From: Streptomyces violaceorubidus
GTDB taxonomy: Bacteria > Actinomycetota > Actinomycetes > Streptomycetales > Streptomycetaceae
Assembly (NCBI RefSeq): GCF_000717995.1
Contig: NZ_JODM01000015.1
Location: 1 to 64,000 of the forward strand
Length of the DNA stretch: 64,000 nucleotides
Reading direction: 5' to 3'
The position numbers were made by a program, and so were the translations under genes. Below the pieces are notes generated by a model that saw only the letters and a list, made by a program, of their open reading frames with translations, was not told the origin of the DNA and ran no database searches. Shown here in pieces: positions 45,487 through 53,136 of the stretch. Numbering within the stretch: position 1 is the first letter of the stretch; each line of letters begins with the position of its first letter.

Positions 45487-46176
45487 TCAGGTGTCGTACT
45501 CCCGGACGCGCCGACCGTGTCCCCGCTCGGTCAGGGCGGGCAGCCGCTCCCCCGGCTCCCGCACCACCGCGAGCAGGTCGGCGGAGCGCGCACTGCGCGC
45601 CAGGGTGGCGGCGAGGCCGTCCCCGTGGGCGCTCTGCACGGCGAACTTGATCAGCCGCGGGGCGCGGTCGCCACCGCCGTACGGCCGCCCGCGCGCGCGA
45701 GGAGCCGCAGGTCGCCCTCGGTGATGACGGTGCCGTGGGCGATGAGCACGTCGGTGTCGAGGACGCCGGTGCGTTCCAGGACCTCGATGGGGTGAGCCCG
45801 TGCCGGGCGAGGCTGGTGTCGGTCTGGTCGCGGTTCTCGGCGGCGTGCAGGTGCACGGGCAGGCCGTGGTCGCGGGCGGTACCCACCGCCGACCGCATCG
45901 ACGCCCGCGGCCAGGTCGCCCTTCCCGGGCTGATCAACTGCCACACGCACGCGCCCGTGGTCGCCCTGCGCGGCCTCGCCGAGGACCTGCCGACCCAGGA
46001 GTCCACTCGGACGCCGCGGCGGCACCGGCGGCGGCCGTGGTCACCGAGTCGACGACGCCGTCGCGTACGACGACGGCCGCGTCCTGCTCGAAGCCGATCC
46101 GTTCGCGGTCGTCGTGCACGAGGACGGTGCAGCCGGTGACGACGAGGTCGGCGGGCCCGGCGGAGGAAGGCGTCAT
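45487..46176 (-). pseudogene. Amidohydrolase (ATZ/TRZ, MtaD-like), scrambled remnant with an inverted internal segment
   Basis: Remnant of a cyclic amidohydrolase/deaminase. The N-terminus (MTPSSAGPADLVVTGCTVLV, VVVRDGVVDSVTT) starts at ATG 46176 on the minus strand. The first metal-binding block (ARGQVALPGLINCHTHAPVV, then ALRGLAEDLPTQE) is encoded on the plus strand between about 45879 and 46005, so it is inverted. The later block (ARDHGLPVHLHAAENRDQ, then LDTDVLIAHGTVI) is back on the minus strand from about 45880 and is broken once more at a GGGG run (45789-45792). About 100 central residues are missing. An unrelated-looking C-terminal fragment ends at TGA 45487. The start overlaps the FUSC stop (ATGA), so it was the second gene of that operon. 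Confidence 0.8.
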
Positions 46177-48032
46177 CCGGCCAACGTACGGTGCCGTCCC
46201 ACCCGCCCGCGCCGCTCGGCGAGTTCGTCCCGCAGGGCGGCGAGCCGCTCGGTGTGGCGGGCAGTGAGCCGCCCGGTGTCGTCGAGGTGCACGGCGCAGG
46301 CGGTGGTGGTGTCGACGAGCCGTTCGAGGACCGCGGCCACCTCGTCGGTGCCCCGGGAGTGCCGGGCGAGGGCGGGCAGTTCGGCCGCGGCGCGGGCGCC
46401 GGCGGCGCGGGCCTCGGCGAGCGTGCGGTAGGCCTCCCGGCGCAGCGTCCACCGGGTGGTGCGGTCGTCGGACTCGCCCAGCACGTGCGTGAGGTAGGCC
46501 TGTGCGGCGGCGTCGGCGGCGTCGATGCCCGCCCGGATGCCGGCGCCCCGCTGCCCCGGCAGCGGCAGGTGCCCGACCACCAGCACGATCGCGCAGGCCA
46601 GCAGCGTCTCCCCGATGCGGCCCGCGGATGCCTGCGGTTCGCCGCCGACCATGACCAGGGCGAGGACCAGGACGGTGACGACGGTGGTCTGGGCGGCGAA
46701 GTGCCGCGCGGCGACCGGCACCAGGGCACCGCAGACGGCGACCAGCGCCACGAGCCCCTCCGGCCGGGGCAGCACGGACGCGAACCCGGCGAGGAGCAGC
46801 GCACCGAGCACCGTCCCGGCCGCCCGGCACAGCACCCGGGACACGAGCGGGCCGAGGTCGGGCTTGACGAGGAACACGGCGGTGGCGGGCAGCCAGTACC
46901 AGTGCTGGTGGGAGCCGTGCCAGTGACCGTGGTGCAACGCCTGGGCGACGGCGGCACTGGCGCCGAAGCACAGCGCGACCCGCAGCCCGTACTCCCGCCC
47001 GGCCGGACCGAGCACGGCGCGCGCCGAGGAGCGGGGCGATCGCCTGCGGACGTGCAGGTCGGGGCCCTTGCCCCGGTCGAAGGCGTCCGCCGCGTGCAGC
47101 AGGGCGTCGTCCAGGGCGCGCAGGGCGGGATCGGTGCGGCTGGGCGCGGGCAGCGGCCCGGCGGGGGTGTTGGCGCGGACGGCCGCCGCGAGCCGCCGGG
47201 GCCCTTCGACGGCCCGCGCGGGCACGGCCCGCTCCGCCCACGCGAGCGCGGTCGCGGCCTCACCGAGGGGCAGCGCGGCGGCGTACTGGGCGTGCAGCCG
47301 GCGTTCGGCGGCGGTGGAGGCACGGCGCCGCAGCCTGGGTCCGGCGAGCGCGTCCTGCGCGTGGTCGAGGGCGGCGGTGAGCGCGGCCCGGCGGGCCACG
47401 GCCTGCTCCGTGCCGACGGCGTCGAGCAGCGCGGCGACGGCCTCGTAGACGTCGGCGACGGCCGCCCGTTCCCCGTCGAAGCGGAAGTCGAGACGGAGGT
47501 CGCCGGCCAGCGAGGTGGGCGTCGGCAGCACCAGCCGCAGCAGGAGCAGCCAGCCGGCCCCGGCGAGGAAGGCGAGCACGCGCAGCCACCCGGGGTCGGG
47601 CAGCGGCATCCCGGCGCCCACCGCCGCGGTGACCAGCAGCTGCGTCCCCGCCCCGGACGCCACGGGCCCGACGGCGCTGACGGACCCGGCGACCAGTCCG
47701 AGCCCGGTCAGCACCAGGGTCAGCGCCACGGCTGCGAGATGCTGCCCGGCGTACGTCCCGACGAGCAGCCCGACCGCCCCCGCGAGCGCGGGTACGCCGA
47801 TCCTGCGCACGGAGGTACGGCGGCTGCCCGGCCGGTCGTTGATGCCGGCCAGCATGGCGGCGATCGCGGCGACGGCTCCGAGGGAGGACCGCCCGGCGGC
47901 CAGGGACACGATCAGCAGCGGCCCGCCGGCCAGGGCGCCCCGGACCACCGCGTTCCAGGGCACGGGACCGCGCTGGGCGTTCAGGGCGTGGCCGAGCCAG
48001 GGCGGGAGCGCGTGGGCTGCGGTGCGGAACAC
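46173..48032 (-). CDS. FUSC-family inner-membrane protein
   Basis: 619 residues with the FUSC/aromatic-acid-exporter layout: two blocks of about five to six membrane helices (residues 30-165 and 355-480), separated and followed by helical cytoplasmic domains. Conserved-looking elements include GINDRPGSRRTSVRRIG after the first helices and WYWLPATAVFLVKPD in the second block, similar to the efflux subunits of the YccS/AaeB class. Probable exporter of a small acid or envelope component. The GTG at 48032 follows AGGAG at about 11 nt. It overlaps the amidohydrolase remnant by 4 bp. Confidence 0.85.
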   Translation of the reverse strand: MFRTAAHALPPWLGHALNAQRGPVPWNAVVRGALAGGPLLIVSLAAGRSSLGAVAAIAAMLAGINDRPGSRRTSVRRIGVPALAGAVGLLVGTYAGQHLAAVALTLVLTGLGLVAGSVSAVGPVASGAGTQLLVTAAVGAGMPLPDPGWLRVLAFLAGAGWLLLLRLVLPTPTSLAGDLRLDFRFDGERAAVADVYEAVAALLDAVGTEQAVARRAALTAALDHAQDALAGPRLRRRASTAAERRLHAQYAAALPLGEAATALAWAERAVPARAVEGPRRLAAAVRANTPAGPLPAPSRTDPALRALDDALLHAADAFDRGKGPDLHVRRRSPRSSARAVLGPAGREYGLRVALCFGASAAVAQALHHGHWHGSHQHWYWLPATAVFLVKPDLGPLVSRVLCRAAGTVLGALLLAGFASVLPRPEGLVALVAVCGALVPVAARHFAAQTTVVTVLVLALVMVGGEPQASAGRIGETLLACAIVLVVGHLPLPGQRGAGIRAGIDAADAAAQAYLTHVLGESDDRTTRWTLRREAYRTLAEARAAGARAAAELPALARHSRGTDEVAAVLERLVDTTTACAVHLDDTGRLTARHTERLAALRDELAERRGRVGRHRTLAG

Positions 48033-48207
48033 GGGGTGCGGGCTCCTGTCGTCCGGTCGAGGCGGTGGTGAGCCTTCGGGCGACGGTGGCCGGGCTGTGC
48101 GGTGCGCTGTCAAGCGTACGACGGGTTTTCGAAGGCGCGGAAACGGGCCTGTTTCGGGAGGATGACGCCCCCGGCCACCGTGGAGCACCGTGGCGCGGTG
48201 CGCTCGC

Positions 48208-49020
48208 TCAGGAGCGGGCGGCCTCCAGACACTCGCGCACCAGGGTCCCGGCCCGCGCCACCGCGTCGGCCAGGGACCGCGGCTCCGGCGTCAGACGGGC
48301 GAGCAGCGCGTCCATCGCGTCGAGTCCGGCCCGCGCGAGCAGCCCCTTCTCGTTCGTCACCCACTCCCCCCGCGCCGCCGGCACCGCGTGTGCCGTCTGG
48401 GTCGCGGCGAGGGCGAGGGCGCCGGCGACCTGGGTGAGGGCGCCCCTGGGGGCGTGGCCGAGCCTGGCATGGGCGAGGGTGGCGGTGGCCGCTCCGTACC
48501 ATCGTTCGGGCGCGGTGGTGCGCAGGGCCTCCGGATAGCCGGCGGGGCGGGGCAGGTCGCCGCGCAGCACCTGGTTGACCGCCGGCTCGGCGAGAACGAG
48601 GCAGGTCGGGATGCCCGCGAGGTGGAAATCAGCGGCTCGATGCCGAAGCGGCACGCCTGAGCCCGCGTCACCTCCTGCTCGACCACGTCGAGGTCGCGGT
48701 AGTGCGCGTCGACCCGGCGCTCGTCGACGGTCAGCCAGGCGCCCCCGTTGAAGACGCCGCCGCCCCAGGCGCCGAGCTCCGAGACCTCGCCCTCCCAGCC
48801 GATGGCGCGCAGGTCCGCCGGACTCCCAGCCGACGGCGCGCAGGTCCGCCGGGTCGAACGCGCCCCGGTAGTAGACCGCCAGATCCCAGTCGCTGTCCGG
48901 TCCGTGGGTGCCCTGGGCCCGGGAGCCGCCGAGGGTGACCGCGCGGACCGCGGGCAGGGCGGCGAGCCGGTCGGCCGTGGTGTCGAGGAAGGCCTGGTCG
49001 GTGAGGGTGGGCGTGGGCAC
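48208..49020 (-). pseudogene. Nucleotidyltransferase-domain protein with an out-of-frame middle
   Basis: The N-terminal part has the polymerase-beta-type nucleotidyltransferase motif TLGGSRAQGTHGPDSDWDLA. A 31-bp tandem duplication (48792-48853) then shifts the frame. The family-like sequence continues one frame over (GEVSELGAWGGGVFNGGAW, VDAHYRDLDVVEQEV) until about 48630, where a second indel restores the original frame (FHLAGIPTCLVLAEPAVNQV to the end). The reading frame therefore stays open, but about 65 residues are scrambled, including the third catalytic acidic strand. GTG 49020 is taken as start. Probably inactive, unless the indels are sequence errors. Confidence 0.75.
48792..48853. 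repeat. 31-bp tandem duplication inside the nucleotidyltransferase gene
   Basis: Units at 48792-48822 and 48823-48853 share CTCCCAGCCGAYGGCGCGCA and then GGTCCGCCGG, with two mismatches. Length 31 is not a multiple of three. Confidence 0.88.
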
Positions 49021-49180
49021 GGGCGCGGGCGCGGGCTCCAGAACGGTGCGGCGGGCGGGGTGCGGCCGACACGGGGAGCCTGGGCGGCCGGGGGCGCGGG
49101 CCGCGAGCGAAATTCGGGTGCGCGACGCGGGCGGAGAACCGACCATCAGGAGGTTGCCCGCCCGCCTTCCAGGAGTCCGC

Positions 49181-49593
49181 ATGATCCAGCGCGTCACCGT
49201 GCCCGGTCTCTTCCCGCCGCCGGTCTACTCGCACGCCTCCGTCGTCGAGGCCGGGACCAGGATCGCGTTCCTCGCCGGTTCCGTCCCGCTCGACGCGGAG
49301 GGGAAGCTGGTCGGCGAGGGCGATCCGGTCCGGCAGGCCGGCAGGTGATCGCGAACCTCACGGAGCAGCTGCGCGCCGTGGGGAGCGGGCTGGAGCAGGT
49401 GCTGTCGACCGATGTGTACGTCGTGAGCACCGAGACCGCCGCGCTGTCCGCCGTCTGGGACGTCGTCGAGGCGTCGGGGCTCAGCACCGGGCCGCACTCC
49501 TCGACGCTGCTCGGGGTGAGCTGCCTCGGCTACCCGGGACAGCTGGTCGAGATCACCGCCACCGCGGTCGTGCCGCAGACCGGCCGCGCGTGA
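49181..49593 (+). pseudogene. RidA-family (YjgF) protein, frameshifted
   Basis: RidA proteins remove reactive enamines/imines. AGGAG precedes ATG 49181. The first frame reads VPGLFPPPVYSHASVVEAGT and FLAGSVPLDAEGKLVGEGDP and stops at 49348. The family sequence continues one base over as QVIANLTEQLRAVGSGLEQV to VEITATAVVPQTGRA, ending at 49593. One base is missing at about 49331-49345 (GGCAGGCCGGCAGG). Everything else, including the C-terminal RidA pattern, is intact, so the damage is recent or a sequence error. Confidence 0.8.
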
Positions 49594-50084
49594 ACCGGGA
49601 GGCGGGAGCCGGCGCGGGTGCTGGGGCCGGTGCCGGGGCGGTCGTCCTGCGGCGGGCCCGCGCCGCCGACGCGCGTGCGGCGGCCGACGTCTGGCTGCGT
49701 TCCTTCGCCGCCGCGCTGCCGACCGTGGTCCGGCCCCGTTCCGACACCGAGGTCCGTGCGTACTTCCGGCACGTGGTGGTGGAGCGGTACGAGACCTGGG
49801 TGGCGGAGGAGGCCGACGGTGCGGTGGCCGGTGTGATGGTGCTGGAGGGCGAGGAGCTGTCCCAGCTCTACCTCGCCCCCGAGCGGCGCGGGTGCGGGAT
49901 CGGGGACCGGTTCGTCGCCCTGGCCAAGGAGCGCCGGGCGGCCGGGCTGTCGCTGTGGACCTTCCAGGTCAACGCGCCCGCGAGGCGCTTCTACGAGCGG
50001 CACGGCTTCACGCCCGTGGAGTGGACGGACGGCGACCGGAACGAGGAGCGGGAGCCGGACGTGCGCTACCGGTGGCGTCCTTAG
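49590..50084 (+). CDS. GNAT-family N-acetyltransferase
   Basis: 164 residues. The acetyl-CoA site is LSQLYLAPERRGCGIGDRFV (R/Q-x-x-G-x-G/A, here RRGCGIG) with LWTFQVNAPARRFYERHGF as the second conserved block. The N-terminus is a run of alternating Gly-Ala (about residues 5-17) ahead of the domain, probably a slippage-prone tract. GTG 49590 overlaps the ridA stop (GTGA). The stop overlaps the convergent iminopeptidase stop by 4 bp. Substrate unknown. Confidence 0.88.
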   Translation: MNREAGAGAGAGAGAGAVVLRRARAADARAAADVWLRSFAAALPTVVRPRSDTEVRAYFRHVVVERYETWVAEEADGAVAGVMVLEGEELSQLYLAPERRGCGIGDRFVALAKERRAAGLSLWTFQVNAPARRFYERHGFTPVEWTDGDRNEEREPDVRYRWRP

Positions 50085-51115
50085 TCCGTTACGCCCGGGG
50101 TGTCGCCGCGGGCGTACTGGTCCGTTGCCGCGATCAGCGCGTCGTCACCGCCCTCCCCGGCGTCGTGCCCGGCCTCGTCCACGACCACCAGCTCGCTGTC
50201 CGGCCAGGCATGGTGCAGCCGCCAGACGATGCCGAGGAGGTTGCCGAAGTCGAGGCTGCCCTGGACCAGGGTGCCGGGGATGCCCTTCAGCAGGTGCGCG
50301 TCCCTGAGAACCACGCCGTCGCCGCCGTCGCCGTCCGCGTCGCCGCCGTCGCCGTCCGCGCCGTCGCCGTCCGCGCCGTCGCCGTCGCCCAGGAAGTGGC
50401 CGTTGCCCCAGTAGTGCGTGACGGTGCGGGCGAACCCCATCCGGAACTCCGGGTCCTGGAACCGGGCGACCGAGCCGGGCGGTGCCGGGATCGTCGCCGT
50501 CTCCCAGTCGGTCCAGGCCCGCGCGGCCCGCTCGCGCACCGCCTCGTCCGGGGACTCCAGCAGGCGGTTGTACGCGGCGGCCAGGTTCCCCTCGCGTTCC
50601 TCCGGCGGCAGCTCGGCGAGGAACCGCGCGTGCGCCTCGGGGAAGATGTTCCCCAGCCCTCGCGTCAGGAGGCCCACCTCGGCGTCGGAGCCGGTGGCGA
50701 CCCCGGTCAGCACCAGCTCGGTCACCACGCCCGGGTGCGTCTGCGCGTACCGCAGGCCCAGGACCGAGCCCCAGGACACGCCCCACACGAGCCAGCGCCC
50801 GATGCCCAGGTGGGCGCGGAGCAGCTCCAGGTCGGCCAGGAGGTGGGCGGTCGTGTTGACGCTCATGTCGGTGTCGTAGGCACTCGCGCGGGGCCGTGAG
50901 CGTCCGGCGCCGCGCTGGTCGAGGAGGACGATCCGGTAGGCGGCGGGGTCGAAGTAGCGCCGGAGCCCCGGACTCGCCCGGCTGCCGGGTCCGCCGTGCA
51001 GTACCAGCGCGGGCTTGCCGTGCGGGTTTCCGCAGGTCTCCCAGTACACGTGGTTGCCGTCGCCGACGTCGAGCATGCCGTGGTCGTACGGTTCGATCTC
51101 CGGATACAGGCCCAT
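50081..51115 (-). CDS. pip: Proline iminopeptidase (S33) with Asp-Gly insertion
   Basis: Removes N-terminal proline from peptides. 344 residues, alpha/beta hydrolase: LVLHGGPGSRASPGLRRYFD (oxyanion HGGPG), LLDQRGAGRS, nucleophile Ser in GVSWGSVLGL near residue 110, GSLDFGN with the catalytic Asp, and the final DEAGHD with His. Between cap and C-terminal core, after THYWGNGHFLG, lies an insertion of about 25 residues made almost only of Asp, Gly and Ala. It is encoded by a repetitive tract (50314-50389) that ordinary family members lack. It is on the minus strand with its own ATG at 51115. Confidence 0.9.
   Translation of the reverse strand: MGLYPEIEPYDHGMLDVGDGNHVYWETCGNPHGKPALVLHGGPGSRASPGLRRYFDPAAYRIVLLDQRGAGRSRPRASAYDTDMSVNTTAHLLADLELLRAHLGIGRWLVWGVSWGSVLGLRYAQTHPGVVTELVLTGVATGSDAEVGLLTRGLGNIFPEAHARFLAELPPEEREGNLAAAYNRLLESPDEAVRERAARAWTDWETATIPAPPGSVARFQDPEFRMGFARTVTHYWGNGHFLGDGDGADGDGADGDGGDADGDGGDGVVLRDAHLLKGIPGTLVQGSLDFGNLLGIVWRLHHAWPDSELVVVDEAGHDAGEGGDDALIAATDQYARGDTPGVTD
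50314..50389 (-). repeat. GC-rich low-complexity tract encoding an Asp-Gly run in pip
   Basis: Repeats of GCCGTCGCCGTCC and GCCGCCGTC in 3-nt register. They encode DGDGAD-type units with GDGG variants. In frame throughout. Confidence 0.85.
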
Positions 51116-51147
51116 CGGAGCACCGTAGCCGCGGCGCCCCCGGGCGC

Positions 51148-51885
51148 TCATCCCTTTTTGCGGCCGGGGCCTCGTCCGGCGGGCAGTCCCGCCGTGTCCG
51201 CCGCCGTGCGCAGCACGTCGCGCAGCATCTCGGGGGTGAGGCGGCCGGTGAAGGTGTTGCGCTGGCTGACGTGGAAGCAGCCGTAGAGGTGCAGGCCCGG
51301 CCCGCCGGCGGCGTCCAGCCTCACGTGCCCGCCGTGCGCGAAGGCCGGACGGGGGCGGGGCACGCTCCAGCCCGCCCCGGCGAACGCGGGCAGCGCGGCC
51401 TGCCAGCCGAAGGCGCCGAGGACGACCACCGCCCGCAGCGTCGGCCTCAGCAGCTCCAGCTCCTGGACGAGCCAGGGACGGCAGGTGTCCCGTTCGCCGG
51501 GGGTGGGCTTGTTGGCGGGCGGGGCGCAGTGCACCGGCGAGGTGACGCGCACGCCGTACAGCTCCAGGCCGTCGTCGACCCGGACCGCGGTGGGCTGCGA
51601 GGCGAGGCCCACGTCGTACAGCGCCTGGTACAGGACGTCTCCGGAGCGGTCGCCGGTGAACATCCGGCCGGTGCGGTTGCCTCCGTGGGCGGCGGGGGCG
51701 AGCCCGACGATCAGCAGGCGGGCGTCCGGCGGGCCGAAACCGGGCACCGGCCTCCCCCAGTACGTCCAGTCGGCGAAGGCGGCCCGCTTCGTGACCGCGA
51801 CCTCCTCGCGCCACTCGACCAGCCGTGGGCAGGCCCGGCACCCCGCGATGCGCTGGTCGAGTACGGAGAGGCCGCCGGTGTCCAT
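51148..51885 (-). CDS. Uracil-DNA glycosylase, family 5 (UdgB type)
   Basis: Iron-sulfur base-excision enzyme removing uracil and related bases from DNA. 245 residues: cluster cysteines CRACPRL near residue 16 and later VHCAPP and DTCRPW; the active-site loop GLAPAAHGGNRTGRMFTGD with the family-5 pattern (Ala/Gly-rich in place of the Asp/Glu of families 1 and 4); and HVSQRNTFTGRLTPEM at the end. The ATG at 51885 lies 6 nt after a -10 TACGGT, a likely leaderless start. It does not carry the TTGTCAGTG element of the uvr genes. Confidence 0.92.
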   Translation of the reverse strand: MDTGGLSVLDQRIAGCRACPRLVEWREEVAVTKRAAFADWTYWGRPVPGFGPPDARLLIVGLAPAAHGGNRTGRMFTGDRSGDVLYQALYDVGLASQPTAVRVDDGLELYGVRVTSPVHCAPPANKPTPGERDTCRPWLVQELELLRPTLRAVVVLGAFGWQAALPAFAGAGWSVPRPRPAFAHGGHVRLDAAGGPGLHLYGCFHVSQRNTFTGRLTPEMLRDVLRTAADTAGLPAGRGPGRKKG

Positions 51886-51891
51886 GCCTCC

Positions 51892-51897
51892 ACCGTA
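51892..51897 (-). promoter_or_regulatory. -10 box TACGGT of the uracil-DNA glycosylase gene
   Basis: Minus-strand TACGGT, 6 nt before ATG 51885; leaderless arrangement. Upstream sequence shows no damage-type -35 element. Confidence 0.5.
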
Positions 51898-51998
51898 AGA
51901 CCCCGCCGGCGCATGCCTCTCGCGCGAGGGGCCGGGTGCTCGAAGGGTTCGGACGGGCCGACGGCGAAATTGCGGTCCGTAGCGCCGCTCCGGGCGGT

Positions 51999-52004
51999 TA
52001 GGGT
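51999..52004 (+). promoter_or_regulatory. -10 box TAGGGT of the S4-domain gene
   Basis: TAGGGT ends 6 nt before ATG 52011; leaderless arrangement. Confidence 0.5.
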
Positions 52005-52010
52005 CGAAGC

Positions 52011-52550
52011 ATGGCTTCCGAGCATGACGAAGGCGGGAGCGGCCGGGTGGCCGCCCCGCAGGACGGCTCCGCCGCCTCGGCCGGGGCGCCCGACCCGAAG
52101 ACGGCGGCGGCGACCGCCGCCGCCGAGGCGGCCGGGCCGCAGCACGGCGAGAGCGTCCGCGTGGACAGCTGGATCTGGGCCGTCCGCCTGATCAAGACCC
52201 GTTCCCTGGGCGCGACCGCCTGCCGCGGCGGCCATGTCCGGGTGAACGGCGAGCGGGTGAAGCCCGCCCACTCGCTCCGCGTCGGCGACGAGGTGCGCCT
52301 GCGGCAGGAGGGCGTGGAGCGGATCGTCGTGGTGAAGCGGCTGATCCGCAAGCGCGTCGGTGCCCCGGTCGCCGTGCAGTGCTACGTCGACAACTCCCCG
52401 CCGCCCCCGCCCCGCGAGGCCGTCGCCCCGGCCGGCATCCGCGACCGCGGTGCCGGGCGCCCGACCAAGCGGGACCGTCGCGAGATGGACCGGCTGCGCG
52501 GGCTGGAGGCCCTGAGCAGCTCCCGGAGGGACGCCTCGACCAGGCACTGA
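52011..52550 (+). CDS. S4-domain RNA-binding protein, Hsp15-like
   Basis: 179 residues. An Ala/Gly-rich acidic N-terminus of about 45 residues precedes an S4 RNA-binding domain (about 49-110): VRVDSWIWAVRLIKTRSLGA, ACRGGHVRVNGERVKPAHSL, VGDEVRLRQEG. This is the Hsp15/RqcP-like class, which binds stalled large-subunit nascent chain complexes. The tail GRPTKRDRREMDRLRGLEAL is strongly basic, typical of the class. Divergent from the uracil-DNA glycosylase with 125 bp between them, and both have start-proximal -10 boxes. Confidence 0.9.
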   Translation: MASEHDEGGSGRVAAPQDGSAASAGAPDPKTAAATAAAEAAGPQHGESVRVDSWIWAVRLIKTRSLGATACRGGHVRVNGERVKPAHSLRVGDEVRLRQEGVERIVVVKRLIRKRVGAPVAVQCYVDNSPPPPPREAVAPAGIRDRGAGRPTKRDRREMDRLRGLEALSSSRRDASTRH

Positions 52551-52585
52551 GCACACCGAGCGGTCCAGGGGCGGGGCCCGCTCGG

Positions 52586-53041
52586 TCAGCCGCGCCGGAC
52601 CCCGTCCCGCACCAGCCGGCGCAGCTCCTGGTTGGACCCGCGCCGGGCCCGGGCGAGGACCAGGAGCGGCACCATCAGGACGAGCGGCGTCGCCGCGTTC
52701 GCACCGTCGAAGTAGGTGAGCTGGACGACGAACGCGCCCACCATCAACGCGCTCAGCGCCGTCGCCGCCACCGACTGAAGCACCGGGACGACCAGGGCGA
52801 CCGCGCCCGCCAGCTCCAGGACACCGATCGCGTACACGCCCGCCTCGCCCCAGCCCATCTCCGCGAAGGTGTCGGCCGCCGAGGAGTGCTCGATCAGCTT
52901 GGGCAAGGCGCTCGCGAGGGCGAAGAACAGCGCGAGGAGCACCTGCACCACACGCAGGGCGACGCGGAGACCACGTCCACGGGCCGACAGGGTGGAGGCG
53001 GGGGAAGCGGTGGTCTCGGACATGGCGGTGGTCTCGGACAT
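52586..53041 (-). CDS. DoxX-family membrane protein
   Basis: 151 residues, four membrane helices (about 25-45, 62-82, 88-108, 112-130), with LALFFALASALPKLIEH and AIGVLELAGAVALVVP typical of the DoxX group. Function is unknown; some relatives act with thiol oxidoreductases. The first 12 residues are a perfect duplication, MSETTA-MSETTA, from an 18-bp direct repeat. Either Met can be the start (53041 or 53023). Confidence 0.85.
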   Translation of the reverse strand: MSETTAMSETTASPASTLSARGRGLRVALRVVQVLLALFFALASALPKLIEHSSAADTFAEMGWGEAGVYAIGVLELAGAVALVVPVLQSVAATALSALMVGAFVVQLTYFDGANAATPLVLMVPLLVLARARRGSNQELRRLVRDGVRRG

Positions 53042-53136
53042 GGCGGTCTCCTCGGCTGGGCGGTCCGTGCCGCTGTCGGGGATACAGACCGCTCCTTCCT
53101 CCGGAACTCATCGCCGGTCCCCGGCCCGTCCTGCCG

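Noticed and set aside
45879..46005. A separate plus-strand amidohydrolase gene
   Set aside because: Only about 40 codons of family sequence exist on this strand, with no start signal or continuation. It fits an inverted piece of the minus-strand gene.
50314..50389. GC-rich repeat as a possible CRISPR or intergenic repeat
   Set aside because: The units are short, have no spacers, and lie in frame inside the iminopeptidase gene.
51886..51925. PafBC-type promoter before the uracil-DNA glycosylase gene
   Set aside because: The -10 TACGGT is present, but the expected TTGTCRGTG position has no resemblance to the motif.
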